Assembly: GCA_030765045.1 (NCBI GenBank)
Contig: CM060964.1
Coordinates: 277,476,388 to 277,540,387 of the forward strand
Reading direction: 5' to 3'
Source: Tenodera sinensis
Lineage: Eukaryota; Arthropoda; Insecta; Mantodea; Mantidae
Length of the DNA: 64,000 nt
The translations under genes and the position numbers were made by a program. Below, piece after piece: positions 44,629-55,694 of the stretch. Numbering within the stretch: the stretch's first letter is position 1; every line of letters starts with the position of its first letter. A model generated the notes under the pieces. That model ran no database searches and was not told the origin of the DNA. It saw only the letters and a program-made list of their open reading frames with translations.

Positions 44629-45557
44629 TTATAATTGGGTTTTATTTAATTTTCCTTTGATTAGCATATACATAGATTTATTTGAAGCTATTATTAGTTT
44701 GTTTAGCTTACAGCATTCCTGTATTTTCGTGGCAAAGTTTCCTTTGCGCTCAAGTTCTGTTCTATTGTCAGCTTCAACAATGACCATTAAATCGTCCGCA
44801 TATGCGATGACATCTTTTATTTCATCATCTTCTTCCAGTTGGTTAATAAGAGGTTCTATTCCTATATCCCAAAAGATAGGACCAAGTATAGATCCTTGAG
44901 GGCAGCCTTTGGATAAATCTCTTGATATCCTATGGGTAATTCCGTTTATATACGCTGATCGGTTCGTACAGTAGCCTTGAGTGTGCCATATAGACATTTC
45001 GGGATGTTGATATCTTTTAATCTCTTAAAAAGGCTTGGCCACCAGAGATTGTCAAAGGTGCCTTGTATGTCGAAAAATATAGCAGTGACATATTTATGAG
45101 AAGAGTTTTTATTTTCAAGTGCTTTGATTATGGCATCTTCCATCGACTTTCCAGCTCTAAAACCATATTGTCTATTAGTTGCTCCAAAAATATTGTGATG
45201 TTCTTGCAATCCTTTATTAAGTAATTTTTCTTGCAACTTGCCTAAGACATTTAAGAGGCATATCGGTCGATATGATTTTGGTTGGCATGGATCCTTATTG
45301 TTGCCTTTCTTTATTATGACTACTTTTGATTGTTTCCAACAGCAGGGAACTCGTTGTTGTATAAGGCATTCATTAAATAACTCTCTTAATAATGGAACAA
45401 TTTTTGGCTGTAGATGATGTACAACTTCTACTGGAATACCATCTGGTACTGGAGATTTACGTTCTTTTAATTTATAAATGCAATCCCTTACTTCTTCTAC
45501 AGTAAACGGGATCACTATTCCTGAGTTTGGTAACACATTTTCAAACTCCATGCGCAT
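44629..45557 (-). pseudogene. R1-like LINE reverse transcriptase
   Basis: Two frames: KERKSPVPDGIPVEVVHHLQ, CCWKQSKVVIIKKGNNKDP, KSYRPICLLNVLGKLQEKLL, QYGFRAGKSMEDAIIKALEN, AIFFDIQGTFDNLWWPSLFK (palm Asp present), then after a frameshift near 44990 GCPQGSILGPIFWDIGIEPL and VIAYADDLMVIVEAD with both catalytic Asp. The frameshift and a stop after KLNKTQL prevent a full product. Confidence 0.88.
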
Positions 45558-45635
45558 TTGAGTTTGATGTTCAGTTTCATTCTCTTTAATATCAGGTGGT
45601 AGAAGAGCTCTAAGTAGAGTGTATGTAGTATCCGT

Positions 45636-46160
45636 CTAATTTTTAGTTAAAGATCCATTTTCTTTCCTTAAAGTTGATATAGTTTCAGGTGTTCTTATTT
45701 TATTAGTCACAAGTTTAAACGGGATTCCCCAGATGTTTAAGGATAGTTGTGTATCTTCAAAGAGGTCCCAAGACTTTCTTCTACATTCTTCTAGTTTAGA
45801 TTTAAAAAGTTGTTTAGATTCCTGATACATTATTAGATATCTTTCTCTTTCATGTTGTACTACAGCATGTTGATAAGATCTTCTATGTTTCCTCATTTTG
45901 CTTCTAAGTTTTTGTAGTTGTTCATTCCATAGAGGAAAATGGGCTTTATGCTTTGTTTTTTTAGGAATAACGATTATCATTGCTTTAGTGATTGTTTTAG
46001 TAAGTTCCATGGCTTTTTTGTCAATATTATCACCAAAGGTTGTTGGTGATGGAAGTTTAATTTCTTCATTGAGTTTCTTCCAGTTTACCTTACTTAAATC
46101 AAAATTAAGTTTAAAAGGTTGCCATGTTTCCTTTACCGTAGAGCCAAGATTTATATTCAT
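45636..46160 (-). pseudogene. R1-like LINE endonuclease-RT linker
   Basis: Open frame with GLTSSDHNFIYMNINLGSTV (the SDH end of the endonuclease, just upstream), TWQPFKLNFDLSKVNWKKLN, IPKKTKHKAHFPLWNEQLQK, LRSKMRKHRRSYQHAVVQHE and SKLEECRRKSWDLFEDTQLS. This is the usual region between endonuclease and RT (W/N...L...R...W.....). Ends at a stop near 45636 before RT resumes. Confidence 0.75.
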
Positions 46161-46254
46161 ATATATGAAGTTATGGTCACTAGAAGTTAATCCTTGTCCT
46201 ACTTTCCATTCTTGAATAAATTTAGAGGCTTTACTATTGGTAATAGTAATGCCA

Positions 46255-46683
46255 ATTGATTAGAACTTCTTGGGTTACCAGCCGTGTGATGTTGATGAAG
46301 TTGCTCGAGGTTTCGGCCATCTTAACTCTGTGGCCTTCATCAGGAAGTGAAGTAAAGTCAAAGACGGGCAGGTATATATACTGTCCATGTGGTGGGCGGG
46401 GCTACGTGGCGCGGCCAATGGACCTTCCATCTCTCCGTCGGACCAATCACAAGACACAGCGCTCCCATTGGCCCGCGCCACGTAGTCCGTCGGACCAATC
46501 ACAAGACACAGCGCTCCCATTGGCCGCGCCACGTAGCCCCGCCCACCGCATGGACAGTATATATACCTGCCCGTCTTTGACTTTACTTCACTTCCTGATG
46601 AAGGCCACAGAGATAAGATGGCCGAAAGCTCGAGCAACTTCATCAACATCACACGGCTGGTAACCCGAGAAGTTCTAATCAAT
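46255..46683. mobile_element. Fold-back MITE with GC-rich promoter-like core
   Basis: A 429-bp palindrome with about 190-bp arms: attgattagaacttcttggg ... reverse complement at the right end, and near-identical protein frames on both strands because of it. The core is GC-rich in an AT-rich region and holds gtatatatac on both arms, gggcgggg (46396 and inverted near 46538), and four ccaat boxes. It splits the LINE endonuclease between ANIDITV and GITITNSKASKF. The target duplication is not resolved. Confidence 0.9.
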
Positions 46684-46699
46684 AATCATCGCCATGAAA

Positions 46700-47224
46700 G
46701 CTTCAAGTCTTACAGTAATGTCGATGTTCGCCTTTGCTCCCACTCGGTTTTCAAAAGTTGGAGGATTATTTGGTTTATTTTGAATATGAAGGTGGAGTTC
46801 CACAATTAATTTTTCCATTTTTTCACCTCTTGAATCTCTTTTTTTCTTCCCACCAAGGTGATTTGGCATTGGCATCTGCAGTGACTATTAATTGACTTTG
46901 TATATGAAGATTATTAACATCTCTAATTTTATCCAAATATGGTTCTATTTCATCACTGTATTGAAAATAATAATTAGCAATAATAAAATTGCCATTTTTA
47001 TTAGTGATTTCAACACAATTTGAATGAGTGTCACAAGCTTGAGTTATTTTAACAACTTGAAGGTCTTTGTTGATGATGGCTATTACTTCCTTAGGGTTGG
47101 CACCGTCACAAATTATCCTTGCTGATTTTGGGAAATAAGGAATTTTATTATGAATAGTGTATGGTTCTTGTAAACATAGCACATCTATATTCATTTCTTC
47201 CACTAGTTTTCTTAATTCACCCAT
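46700..47224 (-). pseudogene. R1-like LINE apurinic endonuclease, 5' part
   Basis: MGELRKLVEEMNIDVLCLQE PY (with the catalytic Glu of LQEPY), IAIINKDLQVVKITQACDTH, GNFIIANYYFQYSDEIEPYL, VTADANAKSPWW (the DxNA motif). A frameshift follows, then SRGEKMEKLIVELHLHIQNK and NRVGAKANIDITV up to the MITE. This endonuclease would nick the chromosomal target to start reverse transcription. Confidence 0.82.
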
Positions 47225-47318
47225 TACTAATTTTGAATTTTGTGTGTTGATTTGCTCTATTCTTATATATTTATTTAATTTCCTTTGATGTTCTTTTCTT
47301 TTAATTGACCAATTTTTG

Positions 47319-48839
47319 TTACTTATAATCGGTTCGAGAGATGAGTCTATCCATTAATAATCGATAAGTCAGACAGTCTTTTTGGTTTTTACACAATATT
47401 TTTCTTCTAGAGCAAGGGATACATATCGCCGGTTGAGCTCTCTTACTGCAGTTTTCAATATCATGACTACTTTCACCACAATGTCTACAGTTTGCATGTT
47501 TTCCTTCTTCCACTCTGGTACACCATTTTGCGGCATGTCCCAAGTCATGACATTTAAAACATCTTGCAATAGAGAGATAATCTTTAATTGTTAGGAATTG
47601 AAATCCCGCAAAAATTCTGTTTTAATCATTTATTTTCGGAGTTGTGCAGAAATTTCAGCAACATGATGAAATGTTGTTCATTCGCAAGGACCTGTTTTGA
47701 ATCGAAGTTTAAAATTATGAAAATCTTCTTCTGTCATAAGATGTTCAAAATTTTGTTTATATATGTTTATAATTAAGTCTTCATTGCTTTGTCCAGATAA
47801 TACATTATAAATAATCATCAATGGACGTCTTCTTTTTGGCAATTCCATTGTCAAGTTTTGTTCTTGTAGTTGTGGATGATCTATAATTTTCTTAATATCT
47901 TCTTCTGTGTCTGCTTCAATTATAACCATTTTGTTATTACTCCGAATATTTCTAATTTTGATTTTATCTTTTGCTGGATTCAATTTACTAGTAACTATTT
48001 CTTGTATTTTTTTGATATTTTGATTTTCTGGTTTAATGAATAATGTATTCTTTTTTATCACAGTGTTACATATACGTGCATCCGTTTTATTAGTTGAGGG
48101 TAGTTTCACCATTGAGGAAAAAGTCGGTAATTCTTGTGTTTTTTGAGTTAATTTTATTTCTTTCAAAACCTCTACTTCAGTTCTTAATTTAATGTTTTCG
48201 TGAACTGTTTTCATAGTAGAGGTTTAGTTTCCCTAACGTTATATAAATTTTCTCTTTCTTTTTGGTATTTATTTTTTCATTTCCTAATAAATAGTTTATT
48301 TGTGACATTGCTTCCGTGAAATTATTTTCAAATTAATTATTTTCTAAGGTGGGATTGACTTTTGTAGGTGTTGTCGTAGTTGAGATTATTGAAAGTGTTG
48401 GAAATGTTTCTTTATCTTCTATTATTGGCATGTAAGTATTTGTTATGTCCTCTATTTCGTTGTCTTTCTTTTGTACATTAAGTTCAATAGTTGTGGATTG
48501 TAAGTCATCTCTTCTTGTAGATGTATTGTCTTCAATTTGTTTAAGTGTATCCATTTTCGATGTTAAGTCATCATCGTTTGTAGTTCTTTCCATTATGATA
48601 CTTGTAATGTCAGTTAATTTTGTCATTTTAGAACTAGATGGATGAGAGTCAACAGACTTAGACATCTTTAATTCAGCTTTGGAAATGTCATCGAGCCCAG
48701 ATATTTTTGTATTTAAGTTTGCAATGTCGGTAGATTTTGTCATTTTCGTAATTTGGTTAATTTCAGAAGACTTTGCTTTGGACGTCAAAACGCTCATTTT
48801 ACTAAAATCTTTTGATAATTTATGTGATTTTCTATTCAT
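47319..48839 (-). pseudogene. R1-like LINE ORF1 (Gag-like, CCHC)
   Basis: In three frames: a Ser/Thr/Lys-rich N-terminus (MNRKSHKLSKDFSKMSVLTS), a central domain (KIQEIVTSKLNPAKDKIKIR, NKMVIIEADTEEDIKKIIDH, RRPLMIIYNVL), then knuckles CFKCHDLGHAAKWC (after frame correction), CRHCGESSHDIENC and CIPCSRRKILC. Two clear CX2CX4HX4C knuckles plus a third partial one are the R1/jockey ORF1 signature. ORF1 packages the RNA. Frameshifts near 48220 and 47600. Confidence 0.78.
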
Positions 48840-48840
48840 T

Positions 48841-49720
48841 TTATTGATGATGTAAAAAATTCTGTGATATTAATTAATTTATTGGAATTATTTGGAAAAT
48901 AATGTCTTTTCCAATAAAACCGCACTTTCAGTAAAATTTATAAATATTGCACTGTACTTAATAGATACAGATGCATTTTCAAGTTATACGGCAGTGAATT
49001 ATCAAAAGAAAAACTGTTCGTTGTCTTTAACTTAACACACTGATATCTTGTATTTGTTCATATGGCCGTTACCATATTTCAGGTAAAATGTGATAAATTA
49101 CGTTGAAAATCATACAGGTATATAAGATATTAGCATACACTGGTGTAATTTATCTAAAACATTTAAAATATTATGATATAAGGCCATACAACACTTCACA
49201 TTTAGAATAATAGCGAAAGAAATGAAGTTAACCAAACTTAGCGCAGATGTATGGCTTTCACCGTATTTCACAGTAGAATGGAAATTGTGCACACAAAATC
49301 ACTCGGGTATAGCAGATATTGGTATTGTTCGATGAAGTTTACTTTGTAGTATCAGAATCAATAATCAGAATTCATATAACACGCTTTATGTGTGAATATT
49401 TAACGAAAAATCACTTTTGTGTTGAAACATTCACTGTTGCACGAGCACAAACTAAAAATTTTGTTGTTCTTGTATAATCCTTCAAGTCTAGATTTCCTAA
49501 TATTTCCATAGGCACTTAGATGAATTTAGATCACAATCACATAGTAATATATGCATATTTAAGCATTAATTGATCATTATATGTGACTTTTAGCACACCG
49601 ATGTAAAGCTTATAACACATTAAACTAGGCCTACCTATAACAAATACAATTTTATTTGGTTCCCGAGTACCATCAGTTTTTCGTTTGGTGTGCTATCTTT
49701 GTCAATATTCTAGACATATT
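48841..49720. other. No gene recognised
   Basis: AT-rich. It may include the 5' UTR of the R1-like LINE; nothing else was supported. Confidence 0.4.
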
Positions 49721-49721
49721 A

Positions 49722-50020
49722 TTTTTTTATGCCAACAAACTTACTACTGGTGTTTTTAAACACTCAAGCAATGTGTGGGCAATGTTTGAGAGGTAAAATC
49801 GGAACTGTAAGTCACCCTTGGGGTATTTATCTCAGATGTGAGATTCCTTTTGTGGTTTACTGGGAAAAATATGCATCAATTGGAGAATTCAATGTCATAC
49901 TGGCAAGTTGTCTCAGTAGCTTAGAGGTTAGAGCAGCTGCACGTGAAGCAGAAGGTCTACGGTTCAAATCCCAGCTGTGGCATTGAAGTTTTCAGTTCCG
50001 ATTCTGCCTTTCAAACATTT
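49722..50020 (+). mobile_element. Fold-back tRNA-derived element, copy 2
   Basis: The left arm, tgccaacaaacttactactg to gaggtaaaatcggaact (49730-49804), is repeated inverted at the right as agttccgattctgcctttca (about 49993 on). The centre holds a tRNA-like unit on the plus strand: A box tagcttagaggttagagc (49917-49934) and B box ggttcaaatccc (about 49962). Flanks tagacatatta and tggacatagtta may be a decayed target duplication. The tRNA unit points the opposite way relative to the long arm than in copy 1. Confidence 0.8.
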
Positions 50021-50429
50021 TGGACATAGTTAAATATTCAGTAAAAGTGTTAGACAACTGTAAATTCTCAGAACATATACACAAATGGACAGTCAGGCAC
50101 TTGTAAACACAAAGTAAATAACCATATAAATACAAGTAGAATGATGCAAACTTGTCAGCACACAGGCAATCTCCGACTGATGCAAACATTACTATTCGGG
50201 GCTAAATGAAGATCTATATATTGCAGCAAAAACAGAAGATAAAACATACAATTTATGTTACTGCTGGATTGTTTGTCAGTAACATGCATATCACATGTTA
50301 CAACATTGGCAATACGGGTTTTGCATCTACCCTTGTTATGGAAACCTCTTAGCTCTAACTGGTTCTTTTCATTGCTATGACAACCACAATGACATATCCA
50401 TCCCCTCCTGTTCATTTAAACATTTCTAC
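50021..50429. other. No gene recognised
   Basis: Short spacer, no supported feature. Confidence 0.4.
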
Positions 50430-51335
50430 CATGTGGTTAACAGCTGTCAATCTCCTTCTTGAAGATACATTCATTTGAACATTGATTTTTCAAATACTTA
50501 AGAAGGTGGCTAGTAATGATTAGGGCTCGGAAATTCATGCCCTAAAAAACACTGAAATATGCATGCAAATATGCTCTTAAAAACTTGAAAATATGCCAAG
50601 AAATATGCACTATTTAATTAAAACAATGTCCCTTTTGAGGCGATATTATTTGAAAAAGTCTCCTGAAGTATTTAAAGTGTGGTTATAGTGCTGGCAGAAA
50701 AAGCCCCCTAAAATTGTGAATCATTATTATAGTGGGCAATTATGTGTATATTCAATTGTCTTGTTCTTCTTGTTCAACTGTTGTCTGGATTGGCGTCGTG
50801 TGTGACACGCGAAATCCCGATAAAATCAGAATTTATCGGCATATAACATCCTGATACGCAAATAGTCTTGTATAAAAGAAATTAGAAATCATTCTCTACA
50901 AAAGAGATGTATAATCTATGACGCGGGTCATAAACTCAAAAAATTAGAGAGAATACAAAAGTGCGTGGTCCGTTATATCGACGGGTGAACCCTGTACATA
51001 TGAAAAAGGATGCCAATCCATGGTATCGAAGTGTATATTTTTGTGTGAGAGTGAAAATAAACTAGTTCCACAAGGTAAATTTGAACTTTAATTAATCATA
51101 CTGCATGTTGACCCGTACTACACCCTGGATGCAAGCATTTTATTGGACTACTGATAAAAGAAAGAGTCATTCAAGCTCACTGTTGTGCTAGCCCGGCAAT
51201 GAAGAATTGATGTCCCCCCCACACCAAACAGCAAATGGTACCCTCAAATCCCAGTGAGGTAAACCTTCCCATAAAAAGAAACGTTACAGTGCTCAGCATA
51301 ATATAAAACTGCATCAACCCATGTTCCCCATCGAG

Positions 51336-51983
51336 TTAACACTGGTGCAGGAGGAAGTCGGATATTAGGTGCGGTTGATCATACAACTTAACTCTTTTAG
51401 GAGGTTTAACAAAAATTCTCTTTGTACTGGACACAAATCTATCTACCAATAGGAAAGAATGACATATTGTCTCAGAAATGCGACGAAGAGCGTGTGCCAA
51501 ACAAGTTATATGAATTAAGTTAGGGAAAATACCTTTCAGAGTTGGTCCTGATTTTACCATATAAGGACCTGCATCAGTAACAAATAAAAGTAACCGGTCG
51601 TATTTGATTCCACATGGCCATAGTAATTTCAAAGAGTTCATCACAAACTGTGTCACAGTTACATTGTCAGTGGCCGACAATTCGCACACATTAAGAAGAT
51701 AAGGTGTAGTCTTTTGTTCATTATTTAAAGCACCTGTGATTGTATTAGCAATAGAACGGCACTCAGAATCAGGGGTTTCATCAACAGACAACCACATAAA
51801 CTGATCCGCTAACTCATTTTGTATATTTGACAATATGTTATTGTAACAATGTCCTACATAAGTCTTATGCAGTGTACTTTCTTCAGGCACATGTTGTCGA
51901 GTGTACTTGACAAGAAAGTTTTTAAATGTCGGATTACTAATGTTGAACAAGGAAATATCAGCAGCTAAAAATGCTTGGCACAA
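51336..51983 (-). pseudogene. hAT transposase fragment
   Basis: An open 215-residue frame: MCQAFLAADISLFNISNPTF, HVPEESTLHKTYVGHCYNNI, FMWLSVDETPDSECRSIANT, LLLFVTDAGPYMVKSGPTLK, IHITCLAHALRRISETICHS. Motifs as in copy 1, and here the DETPD and TDAG acids are in one frame. It ends by frameshift after KPPKRVKL. Less damaged than copy 1 in this region, but the C-terminal catalytic Glu and dimerisation part are absent. Confidence 0.85.
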
Positions 51984-52738
51984 GTCATAGGAAAATTCAG
52001 TAACCCTGCTTCCTAAACACTCTGCTAGCTGTTTTTGAACAGGTTCTTTGTTTGCAAGTTTTCTGATTAAATTCTCCTTATGTTTTGCTGTGTTTACGTG
52101 CTGAACTATTTGAAATATTTTCTCACTCCATACATTTTTCTCACACGCAAAACACGCAAAACAGTACTGTATTATCTGTAGATATTAAATCATCCGAAAA
52201 CTCTTTCTGTAAATTAATTAATCTAGCACTCGAAGTTGGTTTTATTTTTTGGCATTTGAAGAGCTTTTTAACATTTTATACGCCTAATTTAACTAGGTGG
52301 GAACCAGTTCACAACACTGTTACGTTTGAAGACCACGACACTGGTTGGCAGGCAAGCATTGCTATAATCGTGTTGCTCAAAACGTTGACCTGCACTTTAT
52401 CTTTGTTAAAATGAACCTCTCAGATAACGCACTGATTATTCTCTACGCACATACATATAATGAAAGGATGGAAACAGGGGATTCACTGCATGACAACATG
52501 ACTCAGCATTAGTTCTTGCCACCTTGCGAATTGCATCATGTGCAATACTACCAATATGAAAGATATTATAAAGATGGGAAAAAATAATAAAAAGCCATAA
52601 AAATCATTAAAATATGCAATATAGGGGCTATAATATTGAAATATTATGCATTTATCAAAATCAAGATAATATGCAGTTATATGCACCATAAAATCATGTC
52701 TAAATAACTGATAATTCCATAATTCGTTGACATAATGT

Positions 52739-53169
52739 TGTTGTTGTTAGCTAATGCTGGATTTCTGACAATGAAGTCATTAATCCTCTTGCTCTCCAAT
52801 ATTTTTCACTGATGGATGGGGCATTAGAAGTGGTCGGGCATATTTGAAGGTGGTCTCGATCCATTTCTTCTTGCGGATCACATAGAGGACAGAGTGGTGA
52901 AGAATATATCCCAATTCTGTTTAAATGTTTTGCCAGACAATCATGTCCTGTAATCAACCTGAAGGTTGCAACTGCTGTTTTTCGAGGATACTCAGGAATT
53001 ACTGTTTGAATGTTTGGTAGTTCCCATCTTTTATTTTTTGATTTTTCATAGTAATATTTTTCAATAATTTTTTTGAATTCAGAGTTGACTAATCTTTTAG
53101 CTGCATAAAATGGTAGATTAACAATTGATTTCTGCACATTGCCCGTACCCTTTTTTGCAAGAAAATCAG
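52739..53169 (-). mobile_element. LINE B, 5'-truncated 431-bp insertion in hAT copy 2
   Basis: Direct repeats cataatgt at 52731-52738 and 53170-53177. The insert carries ADFLAKKGTGNVQKSIVNLP to SLSEIQH in one open frame and the family (CAA)n tail, read as ttgttgttag on the plus strand. hAT copy 1 shows the unfilled sequence (tttacattatgtgcacgaat at about 15828). Confidence 0.9.
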
Positions 53170-54110
53170 CATAATGTAAAAGCATACATTTTAACCCCTA
53201 TGAAAAAATAAATGCATGAACTTCCTAGCCATAGTAATGATACTGGTCTATAGTTTGACATTTGTGACTTATGTCCTTTCTTGTATAGTGGTTTAACAAT
53301 AGAATATTCTAGCCTGTCTGAAAATGTCCCCATTAAAAAGGAAAAGTTACATGCAATATGACAAAGATCTTCTAAACTTGTCAGCACATAGTTTTAATGT
53401 TCTCTTGATTATTTCTTCATAATGTGATGAATTCTTGCTTTTGAGGTATTTTATTGTTTTATTAACTTCCATTGTGCACGTAAGTACTATTTCTATGCAA
53501 GTAAAGTTTTGTAATTGTGTCCCAAATGACCTAGCTGTCGACGGGCCCTTAAATGCCGCCATTCTAATTGCATTTCCTTCAAATATGAAATAGGGTCTTC
53601 CACATGTTGCTTGGACTGTAATAACAGTAAATTTTCTGCAAACTAAATATAATACTTATTAAATAATGTTTATCTAATGTGCTATCTGTTCTTTAGTGGT
53701 GATTTGATTTACTCTAATTTCTTTGATTTCATTTTTTGAGTGGTGTTTGTCTGCCTCTACAGTTTTCCATATTGTATTAGGCTTGTTATGTGAGGATTGC
53801 ATTTGTCTTTAATAGCACAGTTCTTTAGCTGCATTTATAACTTTTTTTAGAATTTTGCTGTTTTCTGTGATAGCTATATCAAGCACAGTTGCATCTTCTA
53901 GTAGCTATGTAGAGTTCTCTTTTGTGTTTGCAGGATATTTTGATACTTTGTGTTAACCGTCATTTATAGGGGTATTAGTAATTTTCATTACATGAAATGA
54001 AAAACATGAGTTGTGAATCCTTATGAAAATATTTAGAAAGGAGTTAAACTTGTTCACATTGTTATTCTTGTATATTTCTTCCCATGGTTGCTCTGAAAAA
54101 AGTGTCAATA

Positions 54111-55512
54111 ATAACAAATAGGGAAATATGAAAGTTATATTAATGAACATAAATAAACAACATACAACATTTGTTAAGTTTAACATTAAAGTGACAGCAA
54201 GCATTATAAGTGCTTCAACCTTATGCGAATATATAAATTTCCTAACTCTTGGTGCATCTCTTCTTTGGTGATTAATTTTTTTCTTTGTCAATGCTTAGCA
54301 TCAATTACTTACAGTGATACTTATTATGGTGTCTTCCACATTCTTTGATTTTTTTCCTTCTTTAGCTACTGAATCTCATTGTGTTTCAACCTTTTATTGC
54401 CACATCCAACTATTTACATTAGGTTTTCTTCACTTTGTAGTCAAACTAATTCTATTTCGTTGACAACATTCCTTGCTATTGTTGTTTTTACTTTAATGTA
54501 ACTAAATTCTTTTACCTGATGTTAATGTCTAGTAATTCCTTATTCATTATGTCTGTATCATTCATCTTCACATTGATTTTTAGATTGTGTGATAAAATTT
54601 TTTTATTACATTAACTAAATATGTTATGTTTTGTGTTATATTGTTTTGTTCCTATTCTTTTTCCCCAGGTTGTTTAACAATTTTATGTCAAATTTCTTCA
54701 TACTGGGTGAGTCAGAATAACACCAAATAAATTAATAAACACACCTGAAGCTATTAACAGTGAAGCAATATATACCAACAGTATCACAAGGTATGTGGAG
54801 ACCAATAGCTTCACTTAACTAAAATTGAGTTGTACACATTACACACCCAATGCGTTTCAGCAGCCTTTCTGCCATTTTCAAGGTAAACTGACTTTGCCCA
54901 ACTTGCAAGAGTTATTGTACATTGCAAGTCATTAGATTATTTTGTGGACCAGAGAGAACATCCTTCATCGATACACTTCCTGACTATTAATTGAGAGATG
55001 TAATAATGCTATTTGTTATGGTTTGTTACAAATGACATTCCTCTTTATTTTCGTGACCAATGTGTATTTACTTCATTTCCATTTTTTTTTTTTCAATTAT
55101 AAACATTAATTCTTCATTTTCATAATTATCTATGTATAATACCAATTCATTTGGCTAACGTTAAATAATTTAATAATTGATGTAATGTATTTCATCTAAC
55201 CCAACGCAGTGTTTCAAAGACATTAATGTCCTCTAGTCTGATAACAAGACATTTACGGACTTACATTCCCAATAAGAAAACATTCAACAATAACCACTGA
55301 ATCACATCTTAAAATTATTCAGTGTTATTCTGACTCATCCTGTATATTACAATTGTTTATGAATTTCACATTTAAATTATAATATATTAGCTTTGGAATG
55401 GTCATTCTCGACTGGTTACTGCTTCACCAGCTTAAAGAAAATCATTTTTTGAGGTATTTATGTTTGTTTAATTATTGTTAAGGAGTTATAGTACTCTTAC
55501 TTTTTATTTCAG
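54111..55512. other. Intron end, mostly unrecognised
   Basis: No gene. A short repeat beginning 'gaagctattaacagtgaagc' (about 54750) recurs at 11778 and inverted near 9545. The branch/pyrimidine region and AG acceptor of the KAT14 exon close the segment (tactttttatttcag). Confidence 0.5.
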
Positions 55513-55694
55513 TGACAGAATGCTTACAGTATCCAGACTTCAGTTGTGTGGTGCTCTACAGGAAGCTTGTTATAGGCTTTGCATTTATGGTACCTGATGT
55601 TGGGTTGAACGAGGCTTACATCTCTTTTATTTTCACACGTCCTGAATGGAGAAGGGCAGGTATAGCCACCTTCATGCTCTATCATCTTATTCAG
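55513..55694 (+). CDS. KAT14 (CSRP2BP) homologue, GNAT core exon
   Basis: 182 bp between acceptor tttttatttcag and donor gtatgt (55695). After completing the split Met codon it encodes 60 residues: TECLQYPDFSCVVLYRKLVI, GFAFMVPDVGLNEAYISFIF, TRPEWRRAGIATFMLYHLIQ. This is the heart of the Gcn5-related N-acetyltransferase fold: strands beta2-beta4 and the acetyl-CoA pyrophosphate loop R-R-A-G-I-A (the Q/RxxGxG/A motif). The exon ends on a codon boundary; the next exon, with the remaining fold (beta5 onward), lies outside the window. The donor and the conservation indicate a functional host exon. The product would be an ATAC-complex acetyltransferase subunit in the nucleus. Confidence 0.92.

Larger units (their letters stand above)
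43405..48840 (-). mobile_element. R1-clade-like non-LTR retrotransposon, interrupted
   Basis: About 5.4 kb on the minus strand with the order Gag-like ORF1 with CCHC knuckles (48839-47319), apurinic-type endonuclease (47224-46675), linker (46160-45636), RT (45557-44629) and C-terminal domain (about 44600-43661). This order and the knuckles suggest the R1/TRAS/SART group. A fold-back MITE (46255-46683) splits the endonuclease. Frameshifts are frequent. The 3' UTR runs to about 43405 and ends in an ATCT-like stretch next to the TTGGG array. No TSD was found, and the 5' UTR extent is unknown. Confidence 0.82.
50521..53233 (-). mobile_element. hAT DNA transposon, copy 2
   Basis: Target duplication gtaatgat at 50513-50520 and 53234-53241. 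Termini: tagggctcggaaattcatgc (50521) and gcatgaacttcctagccata (ends 53233). Same family as copy 1 (15767-19056), opposite strand. It carries a transposase fragment (51336-51983), lacks the C-terminal part (an unrelated or rearranged segment at about 50645-51295 replaces it), and contains a LINE B insertion (52739-53169). Confidence 0.9.
50430..54110 (-). pseudogene. LINE C (CR1/jockey-like) RT fragment split by a hAT element
   Basis: Minus strand: YKNNNVNKFNSFLNIFIRIH and NSCFSFHVMKIT (about 54075-53985; endonuclease-RT linker), MEVNKTIKYLKSKNSSHYEE (about 53475), SDRLEYSIVKPLYKKGHKSQ, MSNYRPVSLL (to 53242). The hAT copy (50521-53233) intervenes, and the reading resumes at about 50512 as ATFLKYLKNQCSNE. 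NYRPVSLL-ATFLKYL is the conserved RT finger motif (NYRPISLLxxFSKILE), so removing the hAT rejoins the gene. No intact frame, no RT catalytic box retained nearby. Confidence 0.75.
15661..55512 (+). other. KAT14 intron, 39,852 bp, phase 1
   Basis: GT-AG intron: donor gtgagt at 15661 and acceptor tttttatttcag ending 55512. Splicing the two exons joins the single base A to TG and keeps the frame. Nearly all identifiable content is transposon-derived, on both strands and nested. No other exon of this or another host gene was found inside it. Confidence 0.85.

Noticed and set aside
46256..46682. Two nearly identical 135-residue frames on opposite strands
   Set aside because: They arise from the two arms of the fold-back MITE; no protein family is recognised.
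49905..49985. tRNA gene on the plus strand
   Set aside because: Same repeated family as 16491-16742; the ends do not pair into an acceptor stem.
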